Shown here piece by piece: positions 24,551-36,344 of a stretch of DNA of 64,000 bases. Both the position numbers and the translations under genes were made by a program. This DNA comes from Boswellia sacra (taxonomy: Eukaryota; Streptophyta; Magnoliopsida; Sapindales; Burseraceae): contig SNVD02002702.1 in the NCBI GenBank assembly GCA_013180625.2, positions 248,001-312,000 of the forward strand, in the 5' to 3' direction. Position 1 is the stretch's first letter, and every line of letters starts with the position of its first letter. The notes under the pieces are model-generated. The model was not told where the DNA came from and searched no databases. It was given only the letters and a program-made list of their open reading frames with translations.

Positions 24551-25115
24551 TGTTGAGTGATGTTGGCTCATATGCATAAAGTGGAAAGGATCCCACATTG
24601 GCTAAGGAGAAAAACATGGGTTTGTTGTAGGCTTATAAAAGAAGCCTTATGGGAAACGATTAAGTGTTCCAATTGAAATATCATTCCACCCCCCATATTT
24701 GTAAGGTCTCACCTATAAGACCTCATAGTTTAAGGGCCTTTTATTAAGGACCTTAAAGTTTGTAATATTTGCTTTTCCCCTTTTTGTTTTAGGTATTTGT
24801 AGTTTTGCCCAATTGTTTGGGTAATTATAGTTTGACCCAACTATTTGGGTAATTGCAGTTTAGCCCAATAGTTGTGAAATTTGTATTGTGACCCAAAAGT
24901 TTGTAATTCTCTTTGAAGATAGTGGAAAGTTTCTTCAGCGGCGCCCGAGGACGTAGGTATTTATACCGAACCTCGTTAAATCTTGGTGTTCTTTCTATTT
25001 TGCATTGTTGGTTAATTGGTTGCCTCTTTAGTTACTATTATATTCAATTATCTAGCATAGTTTGTGTTGTGCACTTGGTTGTTCTGTTGGTTATCGCTTC
25101 CACTTGTGCATAACA
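24551..25115 (+). repeat. 3' LTR of the 21-25 kb copia element
   Basis: 565 bp from TGTTGAGTGATGTTGG to GTGCATAACA, directly after the polypurine tract AAGGTGGAGATT (24539-24550). Near its 3' part it has GAGGACGTAGGTATTTATACC followed by GAACCTCGTTAAATCTTGGTG, a phrase common in copia LTRs. Confidence 0.85.
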
Positions 25116-25362
25116 GAAGGTTGGGATGAGAATAAAGATATGTATATTTATTTATCTCCTAATAATTAATATGTTAATTAGTTCCTCAATTTCTCAAGTA
25201 ATGACTTTTTTTTTATCCTAAAAAGCTTCATAAAGTTGTAAAAAAAAAAAAATTGTGGCTAGTTAATGATAGTTTACGCCCTTGCATGATAAGCAAGTTG
25301 AAAACTAATTTATCTTTTCGTTAAGAAAAAAAAATCTCTATTTAAGGATGTTATTACTTTAA

Positions 25363-25576
25363 GAGTAATGCTACTCATACAAACTACTTATACAAACTCA
25401 CACATACAAACTGATGTGGCATTCCTATATGATCGCCACATCATCCACGTTAATTAATGACATTTATTATTAATACAGATTTTTCAAATCATTGTATTTA
25501 TTTATCAAATCATATTATGCCACATCAGTTTGTATGTTTGAGTTTGTATAAATAGTTTGTATGAGTAACATTACTC
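25363..25576. mobile_element. 214-bp Mutator-like MITE, copy a
   Basis: The terminal inverted repeats start GAGTAATGCTACTCATACAA; the right end reads TTGTATGAGTAACATTACTC. The 9-bp flanks TTACTTTAA (25354-25362) and TCACCTTAA (25577-25585) agree at 7 of 9 positions. The same element of identical length occurs at 58875-59088. It lies in intron 1 of the receptor-like gene, just before exon 2. Confidence 0.88.
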
Positions 25577-25592
25577 TCACCTTAATTTCCAG

Positions 25593-25691
25593 ATGACTCC
25601 AGGGATTTGACGCAACTGAATATATTGGATCTTAGTTATAATACCTTCAACAACAGTATTTTTTTCCATCTTCAAAATTTTTTATCTTAAG
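25593..25691 (+). pseudogene. Receptor-like gene exon 2 remnant
   Basis: After TTTCCAG the sequence reads DSRDLTQLNILDLSYNTFNN in LRR register, then FLS and a TAA at about 25689. Beyond the stop the same frame continues SLRHNKIKL, which looks like the next repeat, so the exon originally ran further. Confidence 0.65.
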
Positions 25692-26418
25692 TATTTAAGC
25701 GTAAAAGCCTGAGACATAATAAAATTAAGCTAGATACTGACTTACATATTAGATATACAAATTCTTTTATTAAAATTGATACAACATTTTTAAATGAATT
25801 GAAATAGTAAAAATACAAAAGTAAACTAAATAATTTTCAAAATTTTCCTTAGGTTTTGGGATTGTGACATTAAAAAGTTGTCTAAGATTTTGCACTGATA
25901 GCTAGGAAAGCAAGCAAACAATGTAATTAGTATGTGAAAGCACGATTTAAATAACTTCTAGATATTCTCTTGATTCTTGTAGGGTTCTAATACCATGTTA
26001 ATTAGTGATTTATTTTCTATGATTTTATATGGGATTTTCAGATTCTATATGGCTTTTTTTTGTGCTTTATATTTAACAAATTTGGAAACTGGAGAGTTCT
26101 GGATTTATTTAGGTTCGAATGAGATAAATAGCTCTATCTATCCTAAGTGGCCGGGTATGAAACATTAGTGAAACCTCGAGAGGGGATATTATGGTAATTT
26201 ACTCTATGAATGCACTCAAATGGAGTGCATTCAACAACTTGCCTCTGAATTTTCTTGTCCAGTTTGTGAAGATTTTTATTGACATATCAACGTTGGAGTC
26301 CTTCTTAAATATTAAGATAATTGAGGTCCAAATCTTTATATTTCTTCTTGTTAAGACAACTAATAATCTTAAACTTTCTATATCTTATTTTAATAATTCT
26401 TTTTTTTTCTTGATGCAG

Positions 26419-26493
26419 GACTAAACAATTTGAAAAACTTGGAAATATTGGATCTAAGTTCAAATAAAATGAATAGCTCTCTAGCATGGTTAG
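26419..26493 (+). CDS. Receptor-like gene 75-bp LRR exon
   Basis: Acceptor TGCAG at 26414-26418 and donor TTAG|GTAAC. It encodes one repeat, LKNLEILDLSSNKMNSSLAW, with the LRR pattern LxxLxxLxLxxN. Confidence 0.8.
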
Positions 26494-26616
26494 GTAACAA
26501 TAAAAATTATGAAAAATTATATATAACTGTTTTTTTTTTTCTTTTGGGCTACGGCAAACACAAAGTTTATGAAAAGTTACAATAGCTAATTCTCTCTCTC
26601 TTTTCATTGTGTGCAG

Positions 26617-26691
26617 GATTAAAGGATTTGAAAAACTTGAAAATATTGAATCTAGAACGAAATGGAATGAATGGCTCTCTGACATGGCTAG
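26617..26691 (+). CDS. Receptor-like gene 75-bp LRR exon, second
   Basis: Acceptor TGCAG and donor CTAG|GTAAC, the same length and phase as the exon at 26419. It encodes LKNLKILNLERNGMNGSLTW. The two exons are an internal duplication, as usual for this receptor family. Confidence 0.8.
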
Positions 26692-26959
26692 GTAACAAAA
26701 AAGATTTACATATTTACGTGATTGAGATATTTTAACACAAATTTTTGACGTAATATTTTAATACAAATTTATGGCCATTAATGATTGAATTTTAAACTAA
26801 AGATTATATTTAATGATATCCTTTGTCAATTATTTCAATCTTTGGATTAGACGAGATGAATGACAAAAAATTTATGTAAAAAATATATAATTAATTAAAT
26901 ATTGATCTAAACTTTTTGTGTTATAGATACAAGTTTATATTAACGATAATATTTTTTTT

Positions 26960-27640
26960 CTCCCAAGGGATATCCCAATTGGTTGAGGGCTTAGAAATTA
27001 GGACAGCTCTGTTGATTGGAGACTGTAGGATTTAGTGTTTGATTGTATTGAGGTCTTTGCTTTGATCCTTCCAGTGTTTGGTTGTATTGAAGTCGATGAC
27101 AAGTTTAGTATGTAGGATCCGATTTACCTTGAGCTACACTTTTACGGCTTGGGCTTATTCCTAAAGCAGTAATGTTTTGAAGTGGATGATTAGTTTCCTG
27201 ATTTTTCGTCTGTCAGTGTAAAAAGTATGTAGGATCCGATCCACCTTAAGCTATGGAGCCTGGGCCTATTCGTAAAGCAGTAATGATAGCGTCCTAGTTA
27301 TGCATCCTCTTTAGTCTTTTCTCTCTTTTCTATTTTTCTAACTATTCTCGGCTGTACTTATAATTTAAGAGATCCCGAGATGGCACATCCTATCTATGAA
27401 AGGAAAAACTGCTTTGCACCATGCCACCTCTGTTCTGGCCTAGAGATCTTTTTTCAAATCATTAATTACCCTTTCTAAACATACACAATTACTTATTTTG
27501 GTTGGTTTACGACCTTTGTGAAATATTGGTATTGGTTAGATAAGGTAATTGCGACTGAGAGTGCCACACAACAGTCATGCCCGTTTCCCTGGGAGAATAA
27601 AAAAGAACCAATCTACATGTGCATCTGAGCCAGGTCATGG
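26960..27640. repeat. Intron segment with imperfect direct repeat
   Basis: The phrase AGTATGTAGGATCCGAT plus CTTAAGCT/TTGAGCT and TAAAGCAGTAATG occurs at about 27109-27176 and again at 27225-27290. The stretch is less AT-rich than the neighbouring introns and begins with TCCCAATTGGTTGAGGGC, which resembles a tRNA-derived A-box. It is probably an old retroposon, but its class is not established. Confidence 0.35.
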
Positions 27641-27802
27641 GGTTGGGGTGCTCAACTGGCCACCCCGGTTGGGGCCTGACTGGGCTGATCTAAATCGTTC
27701 GGTTGGGGACGTGGGAGTCTAGGTTATTAAGAAAAATGATAATATCTTTTATGAGTTGTACGAGACTATTGATCTTAATAACTTTCTCTTTCCCCTTTGC
27801 AG

Positions 27803-29961
27803 GAATATGTGAGTTGAAAAATCTTGTTGAGTTGAGTCTTATGGAAAATAAAATTCATGGTCACCTCCCTCACTGTCTAAGCAACTTGACACATCTCAGG
27901 CTTCTTGATTTGTCATCGAACCAACCAAGTGGGAATTTTTCATCTGTTATTTCTACCCTCACATCCCTTGAATATTTGTCTCTTTCTTATAATAACTTTG
28001 AAGGCCTATTCTCATTCACTTCATTAGCTAACCTTTCGAAGCTTGAGGTATTCGTTCTTTCAATGCAAAGCCATTTGTTACAAGTGGAAACCGAAACCCA
28101 ACTCCCTTTAAACCAATTAAAGGTTTTAACCTTAGCCAATTGCAACTTACATGGAAGCATTTCTGGTTTTCTTCTAAACCAATACAACTTACGATTGATT
28201 GACCTCTCTTCTAATAAGTTGGCTGCAAATTTTCCCTCTTGGTTGTTACAAAATAACACAAAGTTGGAAACCATGCTTTTGATGAACAACTCGTTTGCAG
28301 GAACTCTTGAGGTACCCAAATCGAAACATGGTTTGATTCATCTAGATATTTCCCATAACAATTTCATTAGTCAACTCCCTGAGAATATGGGTAAGATCCT
28401 TCCAAGATTAGAGTTCATGAACATGTCGGAAAATAGTTTTGAAGGCCACATTCCTTCTTCAATGGGTGAAATGAAAAGTCTTGATTATTTGGATTTGTCC
28501 AGCAACAACTTTTCAGGAGAGTTACCAAGTTATTTCGTAAGTGGTTGCTTCTCTTTGAGATCCTTGATCCTATCAGATAACAAATTTCAAGGGCAAATTC
28601 TTCCTAAATATATGAACTGGACTCAATTGGAGTGGTTATATTTGGACAACAACCAGTTCAGTGGAGAGCTTGAAGAGGGATTATTGACAGCCACCGATTT
28701 AATTGTCTTAGATATCTCCAACAATAAGATCCATGGTCAAGTTCCTCAATGGATTGGTAACTTCTCAACGCTTACGGCCCTTTTAATGCAGAAAAATTTT
28801 TTAGAGGGTAATGCTAATTTTCAGATGAGCAACCTAGAAAGCCTTTACATTTTAGACATCTCCGAAAATAGGTTGTCTGGACCCATTACATCTTCGTTCA
28901 ATCTTTCTTCAATCTTTCAACTTTATTTGCAAAAGAATGCTCTCAATGGATCAATTCCGAATTCATTGTTCAAAAGCTCTAGATTAATGATTCTAGATTT
29001 AAGAGATAATGAATTTTCTGGAAGTATTCCACGACGGATTGATGACCGTTCAGATCTGAAAATTGTTTTGTTGAGAGGCAATAATTTGCAAGGTCATATT
29101 CCTCATCAATTATGTCAATTGAAGAACCTGAATATCTTGGATCTATCAGATAATAGACTTCGTGGGTCAATACCTTCATGCTTTGCTAATATGTCATTTT
29201 GGAAGGTAGGAATTGAAAATGATGATGAAGATAGATATGATGAGTTGTACTATTATGGAATGGGGGAAATTGATATTGACGTCTACTATAATTCCACTTT
29301 GCACTTGGTGGAATATGTACATTCTTATCAATTCATTAGTAGACCAACAGAAGTGGACCTCGTGACAAAGAATAGATATGATATTTACAAGGGTAACATT
29401 CTAGACTACATGACTGCTCTGGATCTGTCTAGCAATGAGTTAACTGGAAATATACCGTCCGAAATTGGAGACCTTCAAGGAATCTACGTATTGAATTTGT
29501 CCAATAATTCTTTGTCAGGATCTATACCACAGAGTTTTTCCAATCTAAAAAACATAGAGAGCCTAGACCTTTCCTACAATAAATTGATTGGCCAAATTCT
29601 GCTTCAATTGATTGAACTATACAATTTAGCCATCTTCAATGTGTCATTCAACAACCTGTCAGGCTCAATTCCTGATAAATGGCAGTTTGGGAGCTTTGAT
29701 GAAAGCACATATGTCGGTAATCCCCATCTTTGCGGTCCACCAATTAAGAAGACATGTTCCAATATAGTAGAACCACCAACATCATCAACCACTGAAGAAG
29801 ACGAAGGCGATTCTGCAATTGATAGGGTGGCATGCTGTTGGAGTTTTACTGCATTTTATGTTACAATTATGTTGGTGTTCATAGTGATCCTTTGGACAAA
29901 CTCATATTGGCGTAGGCGATGGTTTTGTTTCATTGACAAATGTATTTCTTTTGGCTTTTGA
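27803..29961 (+). CDS. Receptor-like gene main exon: LRRs, membrane helix and tail
   Basis: An open frame of about 719 codons begins after CCTTTGCAG. It carries a long series of repeats, from ICELKNLVELSLMENKIHG to IFNVSFNNLSGSIPDKWQFG. An island-like break lies at about 29190-29400 (acidic, tyrosine-rich, DDEDRYDELYYYGMGEID), then four more repeats and the C-terminal cap YVGNPHLCGPPIKKTC. An acidic stretch (TTEEDEGDSAIDR) precedes one membrane helix (WSFTAFYVTIMLVFIVILW) and the basic tail NSYWRRRWFCFIDKC. There is no kinase domain. The tail ends FGF and stop, shorter than I would expect for the family. The exon is intact, in contrast to the damaged 5' exons. Confidence 0.88.
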
Positions 29962-30946
29962 AATATGTATTCTAAGAGGCAGTGTGACATAAATATCCTT
30001 CCAAAACGTGGTTTAGTATACAATACATAAATTGTTGTCATTGTTATCATTATTATTTTTATTATCTGGTTAATTTATGTGCCATAATGCCCTAACAGAA
30101 TGTTGAAAACCTGCAAACTTCGATGTTTAGTTAAAACATGTCGGAGCCAGCACCACTGTTGCAAGTCTATTGGTTCTTATATTGTATGAGAACCACCAAG
30201 CCTTTGACACATGAGAGACAAATATCAGAAGGCTCTTAATGCGAACACCCTTTATTATGATAAAAATCACCGTTACATTCTAAAATTTTTCTTGTATATT
30301 GTCTTCGTAAATGTAGAGTAACCCGCAAGATGGAAAACAAGTAATGTCTGATATATAAAGAATGCTAATATTGGAGGACATTGTGCCATTATAGATGGAT
30401 GAAATCTCTCAAAGCAAAGAATGAAAATAGTAATAAACAATTCAGGATCTAGAAACATAAGAACACCATAACGAAAGTCAGATTGAAGATCTAAAATCGG
30501 CGGTAAAACACAGGTGGCTAATCTTTCATTTCAATCATGGACTAAAATGCACTGTTATCAACAGGAAATTCTAATGTTTCAACAGAGTGAACTCTTTGAA
30601 TCCATAACTTTGACAAAACCAAATAGCACATAATAAGATCAGCAAAACAACCCACCACGCTACATAAAGCGGAGAAAAAAGTAGAACAAGTCCATGGTGT
30701 TTAAGAAAAGAACTCACAATAAAGATTCATAAACAGTCAAGAACAACTAATACGATATTGCATGATTTGACCAATCTATATAATGCTCATTCAACCACAA
30801 AAGCAGAAATCAAAAATTTGAAATTTCTGAAATTTCACATTTCTGATATGCCCATTTTGATTCATTCTATCAAAAAATCTGGGGAGGCCAAACTTGTAAA
30901 TTTTGTACTAACATTACACTTGACAACTGAAATTGTTTAAAAAAAC
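29962..30946. other. 3' flank of the receptor-like gene and intergenic DNA
   Basis: AT-rich with no supported gene. It should include the 3' UTR of the receptor-like gene. Short frames near 30273 and 30758 show no family resemblance. Confidence 0.45.
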
Positions 30947-31382
30947 TTAGAATTTTTTTTCAACATGGGAGACTACAGTTATGTCAGGCCTGAGGGCAGC
31001 TCCGCCCCTGTTATGACCATGAATGATGTTCGAATGAGATGGCAAAACCAGCGACTTCTGAAACTCCAGCTGCAACACATTGAATGCTCGCGGCAACTGG
31101 CTTAAACCTCCACTGGCCCTTACCATGGAAATCAATAGCAATGGCTTGTTTTTCCCATTGTTGTTATTATTCTTATTATTATATTTTAATATTGCTGGAT
31201 ATAAATTCCTTAGCTTTCTAGGCCCATTAATTTAGAAGCCCAATTCAAAAGACACGAAGAAGAGCCCCAATCTAATTCAAAGTTAGGGCCCAATTATCAA
31301 TTCCTAAATTAGGACAACACTTGTGAGTTGTGAGCCTATTTTCATCGTGTCCACCTATTTTTGCTGAACCAATTAATCTAAG
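30947..31382 (-). repeat. Conserved repeat unit A, copy 3
   Basis: Minus-strand readings give RASGGLSQLPRAFNVLQLE in one frame and DFHGKGQWRFKPVAASIQC with GVSEVAGFAIS in another; both are open here. Upstream it carries the same GGGCCC/TGGGCTT words and the CACCTATTTTTGCTGAACC phrase as copy 1. It stands on the 3' side of GH3 copy 2. Confidence 0.45.
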
Positions 31383-32016
31383 GAGCTCCTAGTTTTTTAT
31401 CTAAAATCTGAATAGATATGTATTAAACTAAAATCTGAATAAGTCTGAATATAAAAATCTGAATGATATATTTATTTTTTATTTTAATAGATGAATTAAA
31501 ATATCTGAAAACAAATAGTTTTACACATATGTCCCCATTAATATATGTTATTTTTATTTGTAATTTTATTTTAAATAGTAAAAATATTTGTATACTAAAA
31601 TTTATTATGAAATTAATTTATTTAAATGTATATAATTAGATAAAAAAGTTATTTTTTCTAATATAATTTGATATATAAATAAGTTAAATAATCGTACAAG
31701 AATTTTAAAAATATATAAAGAATCATAATATAAAATTAGAAATAAATAATAATATTCCAAAATTAAAATATTAGGCTTTGTACAATTGGTCATAAATGAA
31801 TTTTATAAGGGTATTTAAGAGAATTAGAGAAGTAATAAATGATTCACACATTTGCCTTTAGATAAAAGCTGAAATTTTTAGCCTTTTCCATGCATATGAA
31901 GATGTCTTAGAGTAAGTATTTAAATAAAAAAAGAAAAAAGAAAAAGACATCATGAAAACATCTATAGCCGGAGAATAAGTTAAATTCATACTTTAGACAA
32001 AAAACAATCAACCTTC
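31383..32016. mobile_element. 634-bp non-autonomous insertion defined by an empty site
   Basis: The copy at 5768-5790 reads ATTAATCTAAGTTTTGATTTT without a break. Here ATTAATCTAAG and TTTTGAATTTTTTAG are separated by about 634 bp. The ends look like weak inverted repeats: AGTTTTTTATCTAAAATCTG on the left, and TTGTTTTTTGTCTAAAG when the right end is reversed. A short AAG may be duplicated. There is no coding potential. The class is uncertain. Confidence 0.6.
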
Positions 32017-33080
32017 AAGTTTTGAATTTTTTAGAAACTCAAATTTTAAAAATAATTAAAGATAATAATTTCATCAGCTAACAAAACCTTAATGTTCTTC
32101 CGAGTATATGAAGAAATCAAAGAGTGATCAATATTGTCCAAGCGTACATGACCAATTTTTTGTGAAAAGTTTTTGAGTTAGAACATTGTGTACAAAATGA
32201 TTTATAAAAATAAAATGTACCTTCAATAGATGCTGCATTTATGTGAATACATATTCATAAGTACAGTTATAACTACAATACGCCATTTATATATAATGCA
32301 CCATTTTTTTTCTACTGTCAGATCTAACGACAATGGGTGATTGACCTCTAATCGAAACAGCCAGTCATCCACACCACCAACGAAAACGAGAAAAAAGAAA
32401 AGACAATCATTCTCTACTTTGCAATTATTCGAATACTGTTCATCATCTTCTGTCAAAGCATAGATTTCATGGATAGACTTTAAATTTCTTCTATCCAGAT
32501 AATTACTCGGTAAAAATTGAGATCGTCGAGGATAGCCATTTCATCACAGTCCAGTCAGTAACCCCACATTACACAATTCATTAACGCTCTATCTGCCCAT
32601 GTGTTGATTATCATGCATAGAACATTGTCCTATGATTATGATCATATTGTCTTCTCAATACTAAATTAACTTGAATTAATGTTGATAAGCCAAAACATAA
32701 CTATGAATGCCTCAAGTGCTGATCATTTATGTTCTTCTTCTTTGGTCTTGGCTGAAATGACCATGAATGATATTTGGACAGAGATGGTAAAACCAGCGAC
32801 TTCTGCAACCCCAGCTGCAACGCATTAAATGCCTGTGGCAATTGGCTTAAACCTCCACTGGCCCTCCCCTTGAAAATCAGGGGCAGTGACTTCTTTTTTC
32901 TTCACTTGGTTGTTATTATTATTATATTTTAGTATCGTTGAAATAAATTCCTGGACTTTCTAAGCCCATTAATTTAGAAGCCCAATTCAGAAGAGAATAA
33001 GAAGAGCCCAATGTTTTTCAAAGTTACGCCACAATTATCAAATCCTAAATTTAATCGCCAACATTTGCGAATTTAGCAAA
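32017..33080 (-). repeat. Duplicated flank with repeat unit A, copy 4
   Basis: 32017-32700 matches 5790-6480 (CTTCCGAGTATATGAAGAAAT, the GCACCATTTT and AACAGCCAGTCATCCACACC blocks). The unit A core lies at about 32770-32890. In this copy the DFHG frame has a TAA (ATTTAATGCG), while the ASGGLSQLPQAFN frame is open. GH3 copy 2 follows immediately. Confidence 0.5.
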
Positions 33081-33639
33081 CACACTAATCTTTCATTTCT
33101 TAATGGATCACCTGAGAATTTATGCCAACTACTACGACCATTATTGTTTTCTGCATGAGACTTTTATGCTAATAATTTAATAAAGAAAACCTTAAAATGG
33201 CCTCTGTGTCTAAACCATGGCTATGTTATGGTTTTATTACAAGTCTGGTCTGGAACCCAATCAAGGTCCAAGGCATGGCTGCCACCATTCGACAAATTGA
33301 TTTTAAGCTTGGGGTTGATTAATATTTTGTATTACCCATCTTTGGTCTATGCGTTATCGTAGACTGTACATGATTAAAAAATCAACATAGTTCAATAAGC
33401 ATACAAAACACGGAGTTTGCAACAATGGAATTAATGCTCTCAGCCGTGCTGTGGTTTGAGGAAAACAAGGGTACTAGCTTGTAAGGGATGGAGTAGGTGA
33501 TGAAGATACAGGTGAGATGGATGACTATGGATTTAAACAAGATCTGAGCACTCGTAAATATTTTTGAGAATGAGAAGTATTCTGTAGAAACTTTCTATAT
33601 TCTTTTGGTTATAAGAAGTTACAAATTTGTGAACAGTTA

Positions 33640-36344
33640 CGATCAGTGATTTGCCTTGGTCTCTAGACCGAAGCCGAATGGGCAGAGTGGATCGTAGTTT
33701 TTATCTCCAACATTCATGGGGAGTTGATAAACTCTTTTCATCCAAGTTCTAGCCAACTTGCCAGTAAATGGATAGTCACCAAAGAGAACATCAGCTACAC
33801 ATTGGCCTTCAGAACCAGGAAGCCATGCAGCAACAATGGCATCCGAGACGCCAACATGTGGGTTCGATCACAATAGAACGACCAGAGACGATGATCACCA
33901 CGCATTTAACATTACGCATCCATTGTTGATTATGTCTGGCCCTGGATTTGGGAGTGTGAGGTTCAAATTATCACCCCTTGTCTCAGCATATGGAGCCTCT
34001 CCTACTACCACTATGGCACGTGAGAAGCTATTGGACTTGACAAAGTTAGCGTCAGGATATTCATTGTAAACTACATTTGTGCTTTTATCAACAGTGGCTT
34101 TGATGCCAGCAAGAATGGTAGTTCCTGTAATTCATACGTGAGAAGACAGAATTAATAAGAGTACTAATCCGCATATATAAGAAACCATGCATCAAATTAA
34201 TCATTTCACTTCCATTGAAATCCATTTTTACCTTCTGTCATGTTATTTCCGCTGCGTCCCTGCCACTCTACTGACCAACCGCCACATTGTTTGCTCAATT
34301 TATCAGCATGGGTTCCAGCAACAAGGAGCTTTGGCATTTTCTTTGACAGAGGCAATACAGGCTCAGCTGAAGTTTTCCCACCATTTTTCAATAGCACAAG
34401 TGACTTCCCTAGCCAATTCTCTATGCTCCTGATGACAACCGATTGTGCTAATAAAGATTAACTCTGAATATAAATAATGCTAAGTTTTACTGGGGTTTTA
34501 GTGCAGAAATAGCTCACCTTGCATCCAAGCTTACTAGCAAGAATATACCAGCATATGGATTCTCAAAGAGCCCCATGGTAAACTTGACTCTCAAAATCCT
34601 TTCCACAGCATCATCGATCCGGCTCATTGGGATTGCTTTCTCATCAACAAGATCTGTCAAAACTTCCATAAACTCTGGCCAGGTGTAACCAATGATGATC
34701 TGCACATCAAAGATCAAACACCATATATTTGTATTAGTACATTAACTTATTTTCTTCATAAGAATGCACACTTGAATATTTATAGAACTCACCATGTCAA
34801 GGCCAGCTAGAACTGAGGCTTGAACCGAATAGGTATAGTTTGAATGCGATGGATAAGTAATCCTGTCAATTCCTTCTTAATCTGAGATCGTGAAACCCTG
34901 TCACATCAAGCCAATGATACATTTCAGTTGTAAATAATGCGACAAACCGCTAATGATATAACAAAAGGGCGTGAGCAGTGATGACCTTATATTAATATAC
35001 CTTGAAATTGAGTTTATTCTTGAGATAGTCAGTAACGAATTCACGGTTAGCATGCATCTTCTTTCCATTAATACTCGAGTAAGAAATCATAACAGTGGAG
35101 ACACGTTGGTCCATGGCATTCCAGTAAGGAGGCATGTGGATATTCATTAATTGTTTATCTGTAACAATTGTGTTGTTCTCGTTAATGCCTTTATCTGTGC
35201 CACCATCACGAACAAAGTGCTTTGCACAAGCTACAACCTTGTCCCTAAATGTATACCCATCGATATGTTAAAATTTAATAGCAAAAAATAATTCAATAAA
35301 CAAAATTTTGTAAATCGCGATATTAATTCCGACTTTCCACCAATACATGGACTGCCTTTCGGAAACTTTTCGGGATCGAAATCTCCTTGTAACCCTGAGA
35401 TGATTTCAGTCAGCTCTGGACAATTTTTACATATTCACTATAGCGCTCGTAACACCTTCCCCACCTTGGATCTCTCCAAATCTGTATTATTTATGAGAAA
35501 ACAATAAAATTAACTCTATACATAATATGTTGATATAATAAAACGCTTGTGATATCAAAGATATAATTTTACAGTTAATTTTTTTACCGCAGTGCATGGG
35601 CAAAAGCATAAGGAATGCCAGTTGCTAGAACTTCAAGTGCGGTTGCAGCACCAATCTTCTTTACAAGTTGAGGATCCCTGGAAAATCATAAGGAGAATAT
35701 AAATGGACAGAACAAAAGTTCTCACGTACTAAAATATATAACAAGTACGTTTGTATCAAGTGCTTGCCCGGTGACACCAAGGCCAACATTGTGGGGGAAA
35801 ATGGTGGCTTTGTAAACGTTGTTGTGGCCATGGACAGCATCAATTCCATATAACATTGGGGTACTAAGACGTGTTGCAAGAGCCGCTTTCTGCATCTGAT
35901 TAACCATATCCACCCATTGTTGTGCAGTAGCATGTGGACCAGGACCACTCCCTCCGGCTCAAAACACTCCCTGCATTGTTCATTTGATTAATCTCTGCAA
36001 TGCATGCATAGAACAGAAATGAAACTAACAAGCTACCGTGGAAGGTTTAAATTAATGTGACATTGAAAGTGGCATTGACTCTTTCAATCTGAACCATCTG
36101 ACCAATCTTCTAAGCAAGGTTCATTCTGTTTAACAGGTCTTTGACCCTAGCATCCACAGACTGCTTTGGATCTTTGTATATCATTTGATTTTTTGTCAGT
36201 CTGTGCTTTTTGTTTTGTGGAACCACCAGTTTTCAAGTGCTTGTCTTCCTTTTGTTTTCCTGATTTAGCAACTACAAGGGAAGCATAGCAACACAAAAAT
36301 AGAATGAACAGTAAAGGAATCAAAGCTCTTGAAATCTTCTTCAT
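33640..36344 (-). pseudogene. GH3 beta-glucosidase/exohydrolase pseudogene, copy 2
   Basis: Paralog of copy 1 without the large insertions; it shows the gene in compact form, about 2.7 kb with nine exon-like blocks. It starts at ATG 36344 with a good signal peptide (KKISRALIPLLFILFLCCYA). It keeps [84 protein letters not shown] and the C-terminal domain ending near 33650. Lesions: one extra T in the T run at 36189-36194; two bases lost in the GGSG loop of exon 2; a one-base loss at the end of exon 3; a one-base loss after KIVQS in exon 4; the nucleophile motif ISDWEG reads ISD-stop-EG (about 34890); and an 11-bp deletion in [12 protein letters not shown] between two CTTCC words. It is non-functional. 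Confidence 0.9.

Larger units (their letters stand above)
20985..25115 (+). mobile_element. 5'-truncated Ty1/copia element in intron 1 of the receptor-like gene
   Basis: The element begins inside gag, with no 5' LTR or primer site, and ends in a complete 3' LTR. Coding order on the plus strand is gag zinc knuckle, protease, integrase, reverse transcriptase, RNase H. It is in the same orientation as the host gene. The left end abuts the donor site of exon 1, so the 5' LTR has been deleted or was never inserted; no target-site duplication can be tested. Confidence 0.9.
20612..29961 (+). pseudogene. LRR receptor-like protein gene, probably disabled at its 5' end
   Basis: The gene encodes a plant cell-surface receptor-like protein: signal peptide, cysteine-paired LRR N-terminal cap, many leucine-rich repeats, one membrane helix, short basic tail and no kinase. 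Exon blocks: 20612-20976 (cap with ETERIALLEIKAFF and CCGWERVKCN), about 25593-25691, 26419-26493, 26617-26691 and 27803-29961. The two 75-bp exons each encode one repeat (GLNNLKNLEILDLSSNKMN and GLKDLKNLKILNLERNGMN) and are bounded by AG and GT in the same phase. Problems: the ATG at 20612 is out of frame with the cap by one base, at a GGGG run (20637-20640); exon 2 ends in TAA at about 25689; a copia fragment occupies intron 1. Its closest relatives by style are the RLP1/Cuscuta-receptor-like group (inference). An assembly error in the G run cannot be excluded. Confidence 0.8.

Noticed and set aside
24249..24617. 122-codon minus-strand frame
   Set aside because: Antisense to copia RNase H and the start of the LTR.
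26305..26685. 126-codon minus-strand frame
   Set aside because: It is antisense to the LRR exons at 26419 and 26617 and repeats because those exons repeat.
27987..28319. 110-codon minus-strand frame
   Set aside because: Antisense shadow of the receptor-like gene's main exon.
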